A stretch of DNA of 64,000 nt from Hygrocybe punicea (Eukaryota > Basidiomycota > Agaricomycetes > Agaricales > Hygrophoraceae): positions 806,001 through 870,000 of the forward strand of contig OY744461.1 in assembly GCA_963556145.1 (NCBI GenBank). Direction: 5' to 3'. Positions 1 through 10,069 of this stretch are shown in pieces. A program made the translations under genes and the position numbers. Position 1 is the first letter of the stretch, and each line of letters opens with the position of its first letter. Under the pieces are notes generated by a model. The model did no database searches and was not told the origin of the DNA. It was given only the letters and a program-made list of their open reading frames with translations.

Positions 1-28
1 GCGTTCCAACGCGAGTCGGAGTGAATCG

Positions 29-330
29 ATGGCAGCAGCGGCAGCAGCAGCAACGGCAGTGGCAACACCACCAATGCCACCACCCCGATGACGACGACAG
101 CGACGACGACAATGACGGCCAAATGATCCCCAGCGACAGCAACCGCAACAGCAGCAGCAGCAACTGCAACAGCAACCGCAACAGCAGCAGCAGCAGCAGC
201 AACAGCAACGCCGGCAGCAGCAGCAGAGCAACACCGGCGGCAGCAGCAACCTGCCACCTCAAACGCAGATGATCACGACCACTGCTGCCTACAACACCAA
301 CACCAACACGACGACGACAACGACAGGGAA
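29..330 (+). repeat. CAG/CAA/GAC trinucleotide repeat tract
   Basis: A low-complexity run of CAG, CAA, GGC and GAC triplets. The period-3 sequence lacks stop codons in several frames, so apparent reading frames rich in Gln, Asn and Ser are expected by composition. No gene is supported. Confidence 0.85.
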
Positions 331-541
331 GTTGAAGGCTGGTAGGGTGGTGCGCCCACCTACCAGCCCAGGTACGTATGCTATCTTTAACCCGTCAACA
401 ACTTGCTAACCACACACCTCGCAAACCCGGGCTGACGCGTCAACAGACGTGCAGACATCATTTGCGAGGAATTCGGCATGGCAACGATGAAGAAGGACGC
501 GGAAAGGGCCAACAACGGCAACAACCACGCACAAAAAAAAC

Positions 542-585
542 GCGGAAAGCAAGAGAACTGGCCGTGGAAAGCAAGAGAACTGGCC
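542..585. repeat. 22-bp tandem duplication
   Basis: Two 22-bp copies (542-563 and 564-585) differ at one base, just left of the gypsy insertion. They are part of the interrupted hAT element. Confidence 0.8.
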
Positions 586-587
586 GG

Positions 588-743
588 TGTAGTAGTTGTA
601 CCTGGGCCGTCACGTGACCCAGGTCCCATGGTTGGATCTCCTTATGTAGTCATTTCCTGTTGTAGCGAGAGTCGTCCCATTCCATCATCCCATCTAGACC
701 CCGATTCCGTAGTGATCCCTTGAGCGTCCTCGGTACCACTCCA
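588..743 (+). repeat. 5' LTR of the gypsy element
   Basis: A 156-bp direct repeat of 7026-7181, bounded by TG and CA. It contains CGTCACGTGACC near its start, a motif also found in the solo LTRs at 29 and 33 kb. The left flank CCGG equals the base run after the 3' LTR. Confidence 0.93.
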
Positions 744-746
744 ACG

Positions 747-771
747 TGGTTATGAGAGCGACATTCGAACC
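747..771 (+). other. Predicted primer-binding site
   Basis: Three bases after the 5' LTR the sequence reads TGGTTATGAGAG and then ATTCGAACC. This looks like the complement of a tRNA 3' end: TGG pairs with CCA, and ATTCGAACC is the reverse complement of a T-loop. The non-autonomous element at 56.8 kb has the same spacing and TGGTGATGAGAG. I could not assign the tRNA. Confidence 0.65.
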
Positions 772-1178
772 CTAGCCAAACACGTACCCAGAACCAAAAC
801 CAGTACCAGTGCGAGACGTTTCAGAACCCAAGCAAAGAACTACAAACAAAGAACCAGGAACTAGAACCGATACTAGTACAGTACAAAACACCCTCACCAG
901 CCTCCAATTTCCCCACGACGTCTTCACTACACCCATACCGCTCCGCACAAAACCAACGAAAAACGTTAACCCGACTCAGAGACAACCGTGGCCGATACAC
1001 TCCATCCCAACCAAGCTCACCATCGACAACAACATCTTCCGAATCGTCCGTCACAGATCCCTCTAGTAACCCAAGAACCCCAGAGCAAAGTCAACCGAAC
1101 ACACCACCAACATCACCAGCACCACAACTACCCGACATCCAAAACAACCCAACGCCAGTACAAAACCGCCGAATCACC

Positions 1179-2522
1179 ATGACCGAGTCCAGAGCCCTGC
1201 GCTGGGACAGCGGCCCCGATGAAAAAACGGCACCGGGCCAGTTCCTTCGCGAAATCAATATCAAAATCGAAGACAAAGAGTACAACACAGATAAAAAGAA
1301 GATCGAATGCTTCCGCAATAATCTCAACTACGGAGGAACCACTGATCTATGGTACGACGAACTACCGGACGACACCAAAAAGGACTGGGACAAACTCGTC
1401 GAAGAGTTCGACAAGGAGTGGCCCAAAAACGCCGTGCCCAAACCCTCCAAACTCGAACAAGTCCGAGCCCTTAAAGACTGGACCATTACAGCGGGAGAAT
1501 TAGGTACAAAAACAAAAACAACAGGATCAAAAGACGTATGGACCCACGTAAAATGGGCAAACGGGTTAGCGGCAAAAGTACGCGATGCAGAGGACAAAGG
1601 AGGACTCTTGTTACAGGACGTGTTCGGCGCACTACCGGAACCCATTCGCGACCTCATTCGAGACAAACCCCGTGCGGACTACAAAGAGCTCACGGAAACG
1701 GTACGCACCATCGATGTCATCTACCTCCAGGAGACGGTAGACAAACACAAAAGAAATGAGGAGACCGCCAGACTAGCACGAGTAGGGAACTCACCAACCA
1801 AGACCCTCCGCGACTCGTTTGCCAGCACCCACATCCACTCAAATGCAGGTCCCCGACCATACACCAGCCCCCAAAGCTTCCAACCACACGCTACACGAGC
1901 CCCCACATTCGACCCCTTTGGAGGAGACGCAGGCGGCCGCGGGAACCTGTTCGGAGGAAGGGGATCTACCATTCGACCCTACAGAGGCACGGGCCTAGGA
2001 GCCCTAGGCATGGGAAGACAAACGCCCGGCCCTCCGTTCACAACTAGCACCGCAGACCGCCCCTTCGCCACAAGGCACCACGACTTATGAAACATCAACC
2101 TCCCGCACCACCCCGACACCGAAGCCGGCCACGCTGCATATAACACACAAGTAATCGCATGGAACCACGCAAACCCCAACGGACGTCCCGACGAGCTCCA
2201 CCCATTCCCATTAACACCCGGAACAGCACCTCTCGGATCGCGCGAGTGCTGGGACTGTGGCAGAGCAGGTCACCGAACCGGAGACCCCGATTGCCCCCAT
2301 ATCCCAATCCCCGATCAGGAATGAACATGGCGCCGCGTCGCCAGTCGCATAAGCCGTGAAGCAGCAAAGGAACGTTACCTCACCCAAAACGTAAACTTTG
2401 TCGGCCACGGATATCACGATCACCACTACGGATACAACAATTACGAGCAACCGTACAGAACCTACAACTACCCGAACGAGCTCGACGATGGCCAGGGAAA
2501 TGGCGAAGGGCCGTCCGCATAG
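1179..2522 (+). pseudogene. gag: Gag polyprotein with two in-frame TGA codons
   Basis: Structural protein of the gypsy element. The first open segment (1179-2090) gives 303 residues with a gag-like helical region. Reading continues in the same frame past TGA at 2088-2090 into a zinc knuckle (CWDCGRAGH, then a more distal Cys, 2247-2294). It passes a second TGA (2322-2324) into a His/Tyr/Asn-rich tail and ends at TAG 2520-2522. The first stop follows a leucine codon and the second precedes a WRR-like basic stretch. Either could be a CGA codon changed to TGA. The knuckle lying after the first stop shows that the ancestral Gag spanned both. Read-through of UGA is possible but unproven. Confidence 0.8.
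2495..2501 (+). promoter_or_regulatory. Candidate -1 frameshift site GGGAAAT
   Basis: In the Gag frame this heptamer reads G GGA AAT, the X XXY YYZ form. It lies 8 codons before the Gag stop at 2520. The pol frame is one base back and is open from before this site through 2606 into pol. A -1 shift here would therefore make Gag-Pol. The downstream RNA structure was not evaluated. Confidence 0.45.
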
Positions 2523-2605
2523 ACGAAAGTCGGGCGGCCCAACAAAATCACCAGGCGGACACGCAGGTCCCCGACCAAAGTACGGGATGGGTCGGGGACA
2601 CACGG

Positions 2606-5600
2606 ATGAGCCCCCTCAATACAACTGCGCATACGGACACAGACCCCCTAGTCAGTACGAACACCGTGTACCATATACCCAAACACGAGACCATTGACCC
2701 ATATGTGATTGAGAGAGACGCTCTACCAGCGAAACCATTCATCCACCCAATAAGCCTCCGAGGCCCACAAGGAATTCCTTACAGAATAAACAGTCTGTTC
2801 GACGACGGGGCCATGGTAAACTCCATGTGCACGTCAACATACAAAAAGTACAGAGACCGGCTCAGCGCACTGTTCCCATCGCGCATGACGCTACGTATGG
2901 TGAATGGAGCCAAAATACCATCGCAGGGCCAATGGACCGGCGACGTAGACCTCGACGGACTGCACAGACGCGCTACGTTCGAGGTATTCCCAAGCGGAGG
3001 CAATTGGTCACTCCTATTTGGGAAGCCGTTGCTCCAGCAATATAGGGCCATCCATAACTACGAAGACGACACGCTGAGCGTACCACACAACGGCGGCTGG
3101 AAGAAGATACTAAACGACAACAACACCAACGATGACCCCCAACCACCCCCAACCCACCCAGCTACAACGACACTAAGCGACACCCTTCAAGCAGCAGCCC
3201 TAACACCGAGACCAATCGCCGCAGGGGTCGGCCTATCTTGGCGCCGCGAACACGGATACCCACAAATACCCACCAGCCTAGTGAACAACGAACCGCCCAG
3301 TAAAGAAGGAAAAACACATACCCGTTCCCGCAACGTGTTCGCTCCGCTCGCCAGACTCGAGGATACGATCCTGGGCGAAACGCTCGATCGGGCAAACAAC
3401 AGGTCCGCATACCTACCACCCGAACTCCAAGGATACCGCATGCCGAGACACCCGGCTGGCCCATCGAGAACCGCACAGCTCGAATGCGACATAGACGGTG
3501 TTGAGAAAACTCAGGAACGGACGAGCCGCCGCAAGGGACGCCACGACCGACGCAGAAGAACCACCTCGTTTGACCATGCACCGACACAGCTCACAACCCA
3601 CACGACGCCCGAACGCCCGCCCAAGCCAGTACCAAGCCAACCGATCTATACTACCCAGGAACACTGCCAACAGGACGACGACGACATCGGAGACATGCAA
3701 CCGGAGGTCGACTTGGACGCAGATAAATCAATCTTCACCAGGAAAACTCACCCATTCAAGAAAGAGCGCGTCGAAGCAGTACTGGCCAACGTTAAACTCG
3801 GACACGACCTCACCCCCACCCAACGAACACAAACGGAAGACCTGCTTCGCGAGTTCGCGGACTGTTTCGCTCTATCCGTGAGCGAGGTGAGCCCTGTCCC
3901 CGGCGCTGAACACCGAATACACATACCTCCCAACACAGTGTTCCCAAAATGGGTACCTCGACAATGGCAGTTCAACATAGCACAACGCGAGTTCCTCAAC
4001 AAAACCATAGACGAGTTGTTGGCCGCCGACATCATAGAACCAATACGACCGGAGGACGTGAAATGCGCCTCACCCATCGCCCTGGGACACAAAGCCCACG
4101 ATGGCCCAGGACTCCCAATGGAGGAACTGCAGTACCGGGTCAACGAGGAATGCGCCGCCCACGGATTCCCACCACCGCACGACCTAGAACCACGACAGCC
4201 ACCCGAAACACCACCCCCGGAAACCACAAAACCCGCGAAGTGGCGGTTCTGCCAAAACTACAAAGCACTAAACAATGTAACGGAAGTGTTTCCGATGCCG
4301 CAGGGCGACATCCGCGCAAAACAGCAACGCCTAAGCGGACACAGGTGGGTGCATGGCTTCGACTTCGCGTCAGGCTTCTACGCAGTCATCATCCCTCAGG
4401 AAAGCAGGCCGTATTTAGCATTCTACATCGAAGGTCGTGGCTTCTTCACACAAAAACGGATGCCCTTCGGCCTCACCGGCGCCCCCTCAACCTTTGCACA
4501 CACCACAGCCCAGGCCCTCGGAGACATACTCACAACTTTGCAGCTCGAACTTTTCGTGGACGATGGCGGAACAGCTGGGGATGACTTCGACGAGATGCTA
4601 GAACGCACACGGCGCTTCTTTCAAAGGGTCCGCGAGACAGGCCTATCCCTATCAGCGAAAAAGTCAAAATTCTTCATGACAGAAATTATATTTGCAGGAT
4701 CCAAAGTCGGACCCGACGGTGTCCAAGCCGACGAGACCAAGGTCACCGCCGTGGTCGATTGGAGGGCACCACCGGACCTTCTCGCCCTCTCCAGCTTCCT
4801 CGGCTTAACGGGATACTTCAGAGATCTCATTCAGGGCTACGCCAAGCTCGCGCAGCCACTGTCCGACCTCCTACGCTCCGCCGACATACCGAAAAACGCC
4901 GGGAAATCAGCATATCGCGCAGCGCTGAGAGGCGTCAAGCTTGCCAATAGATGGACCGAAAAACACAAGAAGTGTTTTCTCGACTTGAAGACAGTTCTCA
5001 CCACTAACCCAGTTCTCTCAGCGCCGCGGTTCGACGGAACGCCCTTCATCGTCACGACGGACGACTGCAAAGAGGGTTTCGGAGCAGTCCTCTCCCAGAG
5101 GATGAGCGTAACACGACCCGGTGGCAAAGTAATAACAAGCCTACACCCCATCGCATACGCCTCTAAACGCACCTCCACCGCTGAAGAACGCTACAAGCCA
5201 TTCCTGCTCGAATTTGCGGCCCTCAAGTTTGCGCTGGACAAATTTGACAACATCATTTGGGGGTTCCCCGTCGAACTGGAGATGGATTGCCAGGCCCTGC
5301 GTGACGTTCTAAACAGCACTGACCTTAACACTACCCACGCACGCTGGAGAGACGGGGTGCTAGCCCACCAGATAACTGACGTCCGCCACATTCCGGGCAG
5401 AGTGAACCTCGTGGGCGATGCACTCAGCCGCAAAGACGAAGAGCTCCCGAGGATACCGGGGGACGGGAGCAGCTGGTCTGTTTCACCAGACTGGGAGGTC
5501 TCACGCGGCCTCGCCTACGACCTCTTCACGTTAACTGATGCCACCCCTGACACCCACCAATCGCTACGCAACCGCTTCCAAGACGAACTCGTGTTCGTCG

Positions 5601-6991
5601 AGATCATAGATGCCTTACTCGACAACCCCGACAACCCATCTGAGCGTGACAAACGACGCGCGACCCACCGAGCAAGAGACTTCTTCATCGAGGAGGGACG
5701 CCTGTGGAAGCTGGGCAATCCCACACCCGCGAGGGCCACACCACGCCGAGAGTGCGTCACCAAAGCGGAGGCGACGGCGCTCGCCAAATTGGAGCACGAC
5801 AAAACCCACATGGGACGCGACTTAATCAAAATGCAGCTGTTGGACAAAATATGCACCCCATTCCTCGACGCATCAATAACAACGGCGATACGCCAGTGCG
5901 GGCGGTGCAAGAACTTCGGGACCACCCACATCCACGCCCTACTCCGACCAATCGTCAGGAGCCAGCCTGTCGAGCTGCTCGTAGGCGACTACACCTCTAT
6001 GCCGACGGGAAAGGGTGGGTACACAAAGATAGGCCTCTACGCTGACGTATTCTCCAGGAAACTATTCGCGTTCAAGATCAAATCCGCCACGGGAAAAGCC
6101 ACCGTGGAAAGCTTGGAACGAATCAGCAATGCATTCGTCGCACCCACGGTATTCATGACCGACGGAGGTTCCCACTTTGACTGCGACGTGGTGCGAAACT
6201 ACTGTGCTAGTGTCCGAACTAAACACCATGTCGTAGCCGTGTACTCCCCCTGGATCAACGGACTCATAGAAGGATCAAACAAGATACTCCTGAACACCCT
6301 TAAACGACTGTGCGCTCCCGGACTCGGAGAGGATGAGTATGAGCTAATGGCCGTCAACGACATCCCAAAAAATTGGCCCCAACATTTGGATGCTGCGGTG
6401 AAAGCTTTATCTGATAGAATCCTTCCATCACTAAAATTTTCCCCGAATGAGTTACTATTCGGTTTAGCAGTGAACTCCCGAGCCCCAGACGACCCCGAAG
6501 CCACCCCACTACCCACAGACACTGCAATAGCAATTCACCTCGCTTACGCGGAGCAACAGCGGTTAGACGGTCACGCTTGCGCCGTGGACCACGCAGCAAA
6601 CCGCAAGGCAATTTTCGATGCCAGGGTCCTCCAACACGCCCCCAGAGAAGTTATATTTAAATCTGGCCAGCTAGTACAAGTATATCGCAGTGACCTGATC
6701 AATGTCTACTCTAGTGAACGCAAACTACTACCACGCTGGTCCGTGCCCCGCCGCATCATAGCCCGAATACGCAATTCCTACTCCCTGGAAACTCTGGAGG
6801 GCATTGCCCTACCAGGTACCTTCAACGCCCGCCAACTTCGAACCTTCGAGCCCAGGGAAGGCACCAGGTTGGCGCACGCCGAGAGCATTCAACCGCGCAG
6901 CACCGACACCGATGAGCCTAGTTTGGATCCAGAGAGGATTGGCCAGGAGGCTGACCCAGACGCGACTCGTGATGAGGAGGTTGTTCCCTAG
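2606..6991 (+). CDS. pol: Pol polyprotein: protease, RT, RNase H, integrase
   Basis: A single open frame of 1461 codons, intact and full length for Ty3/gypsy. Domains in order: aspartic protease with DDGA at about residues 66-69; reverse transcriptase with FVDD at 650-653; RNase H beginning near the TTDD at about 818-820; integrase zinc finger H1064, H1068, C1098, C1101; integrase core D1128, D1186, E1222 (the DD35E spacing). The enzyme copies element RNA to DNA and inserts it. The first ATG is at 2606, but the frame is open further upstream and overlaps gag by more than 100 nt, so expression by -1 frameshift is likely. The C-terminal tail after about residue 1380 is acidic and proline-rich, and I see no clear chromodomain. 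GC-rich codon use contrasts with the AT-rich Helitrons nearby. Confidence 0.96.
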   Translation: MSPLNTTAHTDTDPLVSTNTVYHIPKHETIDPYVIERDALPAKPFIHPISLRGPQGIPYRINSLFDDGAMVNSMCTSTYKKYRDRLSALFPSRMTLRMVNGAKIPSQGQWTGDVDLDGLHRRATFEVFPSGGNWSLLFGKPLLQQYRAIHNYEDDTLSVPHNGGWKKILNDNNTNDDPQPPPTHPATTTLSDTLQAAALTPRPIAAGVGLSWRREHGYPQIPTSLVNNEPPSKEGKTHTRSRNVFAPLARLEDTILGETLDRANNRSAYLPPELQGYRMPRHPAGPSRTAQLECDIDGVEKTQERTSRRKGRHDRRRRTTSFDHAPTQLTTHTTPERPPKPVPSQPIYTTQEHCQQDDDDIGDMQPEVDLDADKSIFTRKTHPFKKERVEAVLANVKLGHDLTPTQRTQTEDLLREFADCFALSVSEVSPVPGAEHRIHIPPNTVFPKWVPRQWQFNIAQREFLNKTIDELLAADIIEPIRPEDVKCASPIALGHKAHDGPGLPMEELQYRVNEECAAHGFPPPHDLEPRQPPETPPPETTKPAKWRFCQNYKALNNVTEVFPMPQGDIRAKQQRLSGHRWVHGFDFASGFYAVIIPQESRPYLAFYIEGRGFFTQKRMPFGLTGAPSTFAHTTAQALGDILTTLQLELFVDDGGTAGDDFDEMLERTRRFFQRVRETGLSLSAKKSKFFMTEIIFAGSKVGPDGVQADETKVTAVVDWRAPPDLLALSSFLGLTGYFRDLIQGYAKLAQPLSDLLRSADIPKNAGKSAYRAALRGVKLANRWTEKHKKCFLDLKTVLTTNPVLSAPRFDGTPFIVTTDDCKEGFGAVLSQRMSVTRPGGKVITSLHPIAYASKRTSTAEERYKPFLLEFAALKFALDKFDNIIWGFPVELEMDCQALRDVLNSTDLNTTHARWRDGVLAHQITDVRHIPGRVNLVGDALSRKDEELPRIPGDGSSWSVSPDWEVSRGLAYDLFTLTDATPDTHQSLRNRFQDELVFVEIIDALLDNPDNPSERDKRRATHRARDFFIEEGRLWKLGNPTPARATPRRECVTKAEATALAKLEHDKTHMGRDLIKMQLLDKICTPFLDASITTAIRQCGRCKNFGTTHIHALLRPIVRSQPVELLVGDYTSMPTGKGGYTKIGLYADVFSRKLFAFKIKSATGKATVESLERISNAFVAPTVFMTDGGSHFDCDVVRNYCASVRTKHHVVAVYSPWINGLIEGSNKILLNTLKRLCAPGLGEDEYELMAVNDIPKNWPQHLDAAVKALSDRILPSLKFSPNELLFGLAVNSRAPDDPEATPLPTDTAIAIHLAYAEQQRLDGHACAVDHAANRKAIFDARVLQHAPREVIFKSGQLVQVYRSDLINVYSSERKLLPRWSVPRRIIARIRNSYSLETLEGIALPGTFNARQLRTFEPREGTRLAHAESIQPRSTDTDEPSLDPERIGQEADPDATRDEEVVP

Positions 6992-7007
6992 CAATGAGGA
7001 CGTTGCT

Positions 7008-7025
7008 AAAGAGGAGGGGGGTACT
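7008..7025 (+). other. Polypurine tract
   Basis: The run AAAGAGGAGGGGGGTACT ends directly at the 3' LTR and should prime plus-strand synthesis. The non-autonomous element at 56.8 kb has a closely similar GAGGGGGGTACC at the same place. Confidence 0.8.
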
Positions 7026-7181
7026 TGTAGTAGTTGTACCTGGGCCGTCACATGACCCAGGTCCCACGGTTGGATCTCCTTATGTAGTCATTTCCTATTG
7101 TAGCGAGAGTCGTCCCATTCCATCATCCCATCCAGACCCCGATTCCGTAGTGATCCCTTGAGCGTCCTCGGTACCACTCCA
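7026..7181 (+). repeat. 3' LTR of the gypsy element
   Basis: A 156-bp partner of 588-743, ending CACTCCA and followed by CCGG, the right copy of the 4-bp duplication. Confidence 0.93.
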
Positions 7182-7610
7182 CCGGGAGAGTGGTGCACCC
7201 ACCCCGGTCGCCAGGTAAGTCTTTTTTCGTTTGCTGTCGAATTTTCCCCACCACCGCAGACAGGCACAGTCCACGCCTTCGACCATCCCGCCTCCATCCG
7301 CCCGCCAATGCACCGTACCGGGCCCGAAGATGCCCCAGCCTGAAGCTACAACCACCCCACCTCCCATCCCACCTCCTGCTTCCCTCGTGAAACCCAGCGC
7401 CACATCAATTGATGTGCGCCTGGTCTTCACAAGGAGATTTGGAGGTTGGTTCGCGGTTCGAACCGCATTCGAACGCAGACCGAACGCGTTGAAACCGTTC
7501 GACGCGGTTCCGGTTCCGGTTCGGCATTTGGCTGAACCGAACCAACGGTTTCGGTTCCAGTTTTCCAAAAAAGTCGAAAAACCGGACCAAACCGAACTTC
7601 GGCAACACTA

Positions 7611-8401
7611 GCAGGAATAGTGCCTATCCAAAGGCCATTTGCTAAAGCATATTTGGGAGTTTGACCTTTGTTTAGGCTGACCAAACATGGCTTGCATATC
7701 CATTTACATGTGTTATCTAACACTGGACCTTTGATATCCTCTATCGGATCAGAACAATGATATCGTTCACATCTTGTAATTCCCATATTTTCTCTAGTTA
7801 ATATTTTCAGATTAACCTTCATCTTTGACAATAAAGTCATGTTTTTCAACACAACCAATTGACCACATACAGCACACCCACTTTCTTGGAAACATTCAAG
7901 TGATGTATCTCTGCACCAGTTGCTGATTATGGTTTCCTTCAATTCAATAGATGGTGGTGGAGGAGGAAATGATTGCTCATCTGACTTGTCCAATTCTTCT
8001 TTCATTTTAGTCTGAGTTTCTTCTTTTCCACACTCATATGTTTCTGTCATTTGTTGTCTTTTGTACCACTCTTTACACTTATCTTTATTTGATTTAATAT
8101 CATGCACATGAAAAATGGAAACATGAGTATCACAAGCTGAACAATTATGCCTCATTAATGCCACAGATAGATCTTGTCCATGTAATCTTCGTAATGTCTT
8201 TGACAAATATATACCATGTATTGTTGTTATTTCACCAATATCCTTCACCATCAACTTTGGCAGAAGTTCATGTAAAGGCATTTTAACACATGCATATTTT
8301 TTTCTATCTTCATATAAAGTATTGGCTGTTTGTTCATCAATATGCCCCACATATTTGAATAATATGTCAGAATCATGGTTGATATTATTAGACGGTAGCA
8401 T
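7611..8401 (-). pseudogene. Helitron Rep-helicase, N-terminal fragment
   Basis: About 260 residues on the minus strand, starting MLPSNNINHDSD. They match the N-terminus of the Helitron protein at 19680-20515. The segment carries a proline-rich linker and a Cys-rich module (CAVCGQ, then a later CKWICKPC), as in the DUF6570-type N-terminal region of fungal Helitron proteins. This copy lacks the small disruptions seen in copy B here. It is cut at the ALANGLWIGTIPA segment by the hAT insertion, so HUH, tyrosine and helicase domains are absent. The open frame runs on for a while into hAT sequence, which is fortuitous. Confidence 0.8.
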
Positions 8402-8638
8402 GAAAGATTGAAGAAAGCCAAACTTGAATGTTGGTATTCATTTACCACCACCAATGTAGTCATATCTATGAACGGAATTTATATATAAAGATTTAAACAA
8501 GTTTCTGACTAAATTCAAATTGAACACAATTATGTTTGAATGGCTATGCTGTATTATGAAACATAGTGTGATCCACAGCAACGTTGCATGTGATAGAGAA
8601 CTGGTAATACAATGAAATAAATATGATCTGAAATCATG

Positions 8639-9121
8639 TCATCTCAATAGCAATCGCATGAGCAATGCATTGATCATTTTACAACGACATTGGACAGTGA
8701 TAGGTTTGAGAAGACAATACAAAGCAAAAATACATTTAGAAGGTAAGAAATATGTTCTGGCATATTGAATAGAAGGTAATTGTATATTGAACGCGCTATC
8801 TTCAAATGTAGTCCAAGCGAATAATGCATTGAGCGTCAAAGTATTCTTTGTTATTTCATTGAATTTTACACATTGTGTTGCATTTATTTGCATCAGTATT
8901 GTTGCATCGCCCTGATCTGGGGCAAACTCATGTTCTATGAGTTTTCTTTGAAAAACACCCAATTCTTGGGCCAAGGTCAACATCAAAGGAGTGGAAATTG
9001 GTTCAAGAGAGATATACATAAGTTGGTCTTGGCATAGTTGTGGAAATATGGTTGCATTTGCAAGGAAATGTAGATAAGTCAAAACTGCAATGCAGACATG
9101 GATGATATCGTGGAGATTCAT
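8639..9121 (-). CDS. Small upstream protein of Helitron copy A, unknown
   Basis: A 160-residue open frame, starting MNLHDIIHV and ending MRLLLR, that precedes the Rep-helicase on the same strand. Copy B has a homologous, broken version at 18852-19487 in the same place. Recurrence in two copies argues that it was a real part of the element, perhaps a separate small protein or a spliced leader. The N-terminus is hydrophobic and could be a signal or anchor segment. No catalytic motif is recognisable. The 237 bp between it and the Rep frame are AT-rich and hold no gene. Confidence 0.45.
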   Translation of the reverse strand: MNLHDIIHVCIAVLTYLHFLANATIFPQLCQDQLMYISLEPISTPLMLTLAQELGVFQRKLIEHEFAPDQGDATILMQINATQCVKFNEITKNTLTLNALFAWTTFEDSAFNIQLPSIQYARTYFLPSKCIFALYCLLKPITVQCRCKMINALLMRLLLR

Positions 9122-9408
9122 GTGGATTGGTGATAGTAAGAGGAAGCACCGCCCATGTATCTATTTAACTGGTTCGGATCATGAACAACAATTAACACAA
9201 TTGGATTGATCATATGACATTATCTTATTTGTAAACTCTTACAAAAACATCATAAGGTGTGCCTGAAGCTTCATAATGTTTTTATTCAATTGAATGTTTT
9301 TGTAACATACCTAATATTCCGGTACTGAATAGTCATAGCTTTCCTTGGAGTGATGGTTATGCTTGCCACCACACGAGGGGGATTTGTTACAGTTGTCACA
9401 GGGGATGG

Positions 9409-9604
9409 ATGAGGAATTTACCATCAAATAATATTGAGATATCCACTCAAATATTAAAATTATTTTTGGTGTTATCATAAGTCTGAAAATGTTGTAAAAA
9501 GTGGATAACGATATGTTTTCGACATTTTCGGATTTATGATAGCAACAAAATAATTTCAATATTTGAGTGGATATTTCAATATTATTTGATGGTAAATTCC
9601 TCAT
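9409..9604. repeat. Foldback element, about 83-bp arms
   Basis: Arms 9409-9491 and 9522-9604 are near-perfect inverse copies, starting ATGAGGAATTTACCATCAAA. The DNA or RNA could form one long hairpin. A looser relative of the right arm and its flank (…CTGTCTCCTRTG…) occurs near 61670-61730. Confidence 0.8.
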
Positions 9605-10069
9605 CTGTCTCCTATGTGTATCCTCATTTAATTGGTCTATAAAGTTGGCAGTTCTGGTTTATTACATATATTCAATTTGAATGTTCATTAGCTCGAGTCA
9701 TAGTAATCCAAGGTTATCCTTCTCATGTTACCTGTGGTGGCTGTACTATGACAAACGTGAACTGAAATTAATACATTTAATTTAGACAAACAGATTTTCA
9801 GTCACCAAGATCGATGTCTTATGTGATATCTGTGTATGCTTATTATCTTGCTCAATTGTTATGGTCATAGGAAAGTAACACAAGCCATTTTCAATAGAGC
9901 AAAAAAAGAATTGTACAGATATTGTACAAATGTAAAGAATGGCAGTAGAGGAGGATATTGAGGGCACAGATTATCAACAGATTACCAGAAATCAACGACT
10001 GAGATAAAAGTGTCTTTAGTCAAATATAATTAATACTCCACAAAAAGAGGACTTACAGCACCCGAAATT
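9605..10069. other. AT-rich intergenic stretch, no gene seen
   Basis: The region is AT-rich, has frequent stops on both strands and shows no recognisable motif. The short minus-strand frame at 9782-9967 has no supporting context. Confidence 0.5.

Larger units (their letters stand above)
588..7181 (+). mobile_element. Ty3/gypsy LTR retrotransposon
   Basis: A 6.6 kb element with 156-bp LTRs starting TGTAGTAG and ending CACTCCA. It is flanked by a 4-bp duplication, CCGG (584-587 and 7182-7185). Order: LTR, primer-binding site, gag, pol, polypurine tract, LTR. In pol, protease, reverse transcriptase, RNase H and then integrase define Ty3/gypsy. The LTRs differ at only a few sites and pol is open throughout, so the insertion is fairly young. 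Gag has two in-frame TGA codons, so this copy is probably not autonomous unless they are read through. It is inserted in a hAT element. Confidence 0.95.
1..7610. mobile_element. Non-autonomous hAT element (right part), split by a gypsy insertion
   Basis: The element begins left of the window and ends at 7610 with the inverse of TAGTGTTGCCGAAGTTC. This matches the terminus of the complete copy at 12334-13612. The next 8 bases, GCAGGAAT, should be the right target-site duplication; the left copy is outside the window. The body (1-587 and 7186-7610) has CAG/CAA-rich DNA on the left. On the right is a stretch with CATCAATTGATG and repeated CCGAACC/GGTTCGG motifs, collinear with 13388-13612. It interrupts the reading frame of the reversed Helitron that continues at 7611. 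No transposase is encoded. The hAT assignment rests on the family match and the 8-bp duplications of its relatives. Confidence 0.75.
7611..9290 (-). mobile_element. Truncated Helitron (copy A), reversed
   Basis: On the minus strand this tracks the left part of the Helitron at about 18740-20515: a leader, a small upstream reading frame, then the N-terminus of the Rep-helicase. Similarity breaks off at 7611, where the hAT element is inserted; the remainder would lie left of the window. The 5' end was not located exactly. Similarity to copy B starts near 9285. Confidence 0.8.

Noticed and set aside
747..771. tRNA gene suggested by the T-loop-like ATTCGAACC
   Set aside because: Only the complement of a tRNA 3' end is present, directly after an LTR; it fits a primer-binding site.
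3748..6522. Minus-strand frames within pol
   Set aside because: Shadows of a well-supported plus-strand polyprotein.
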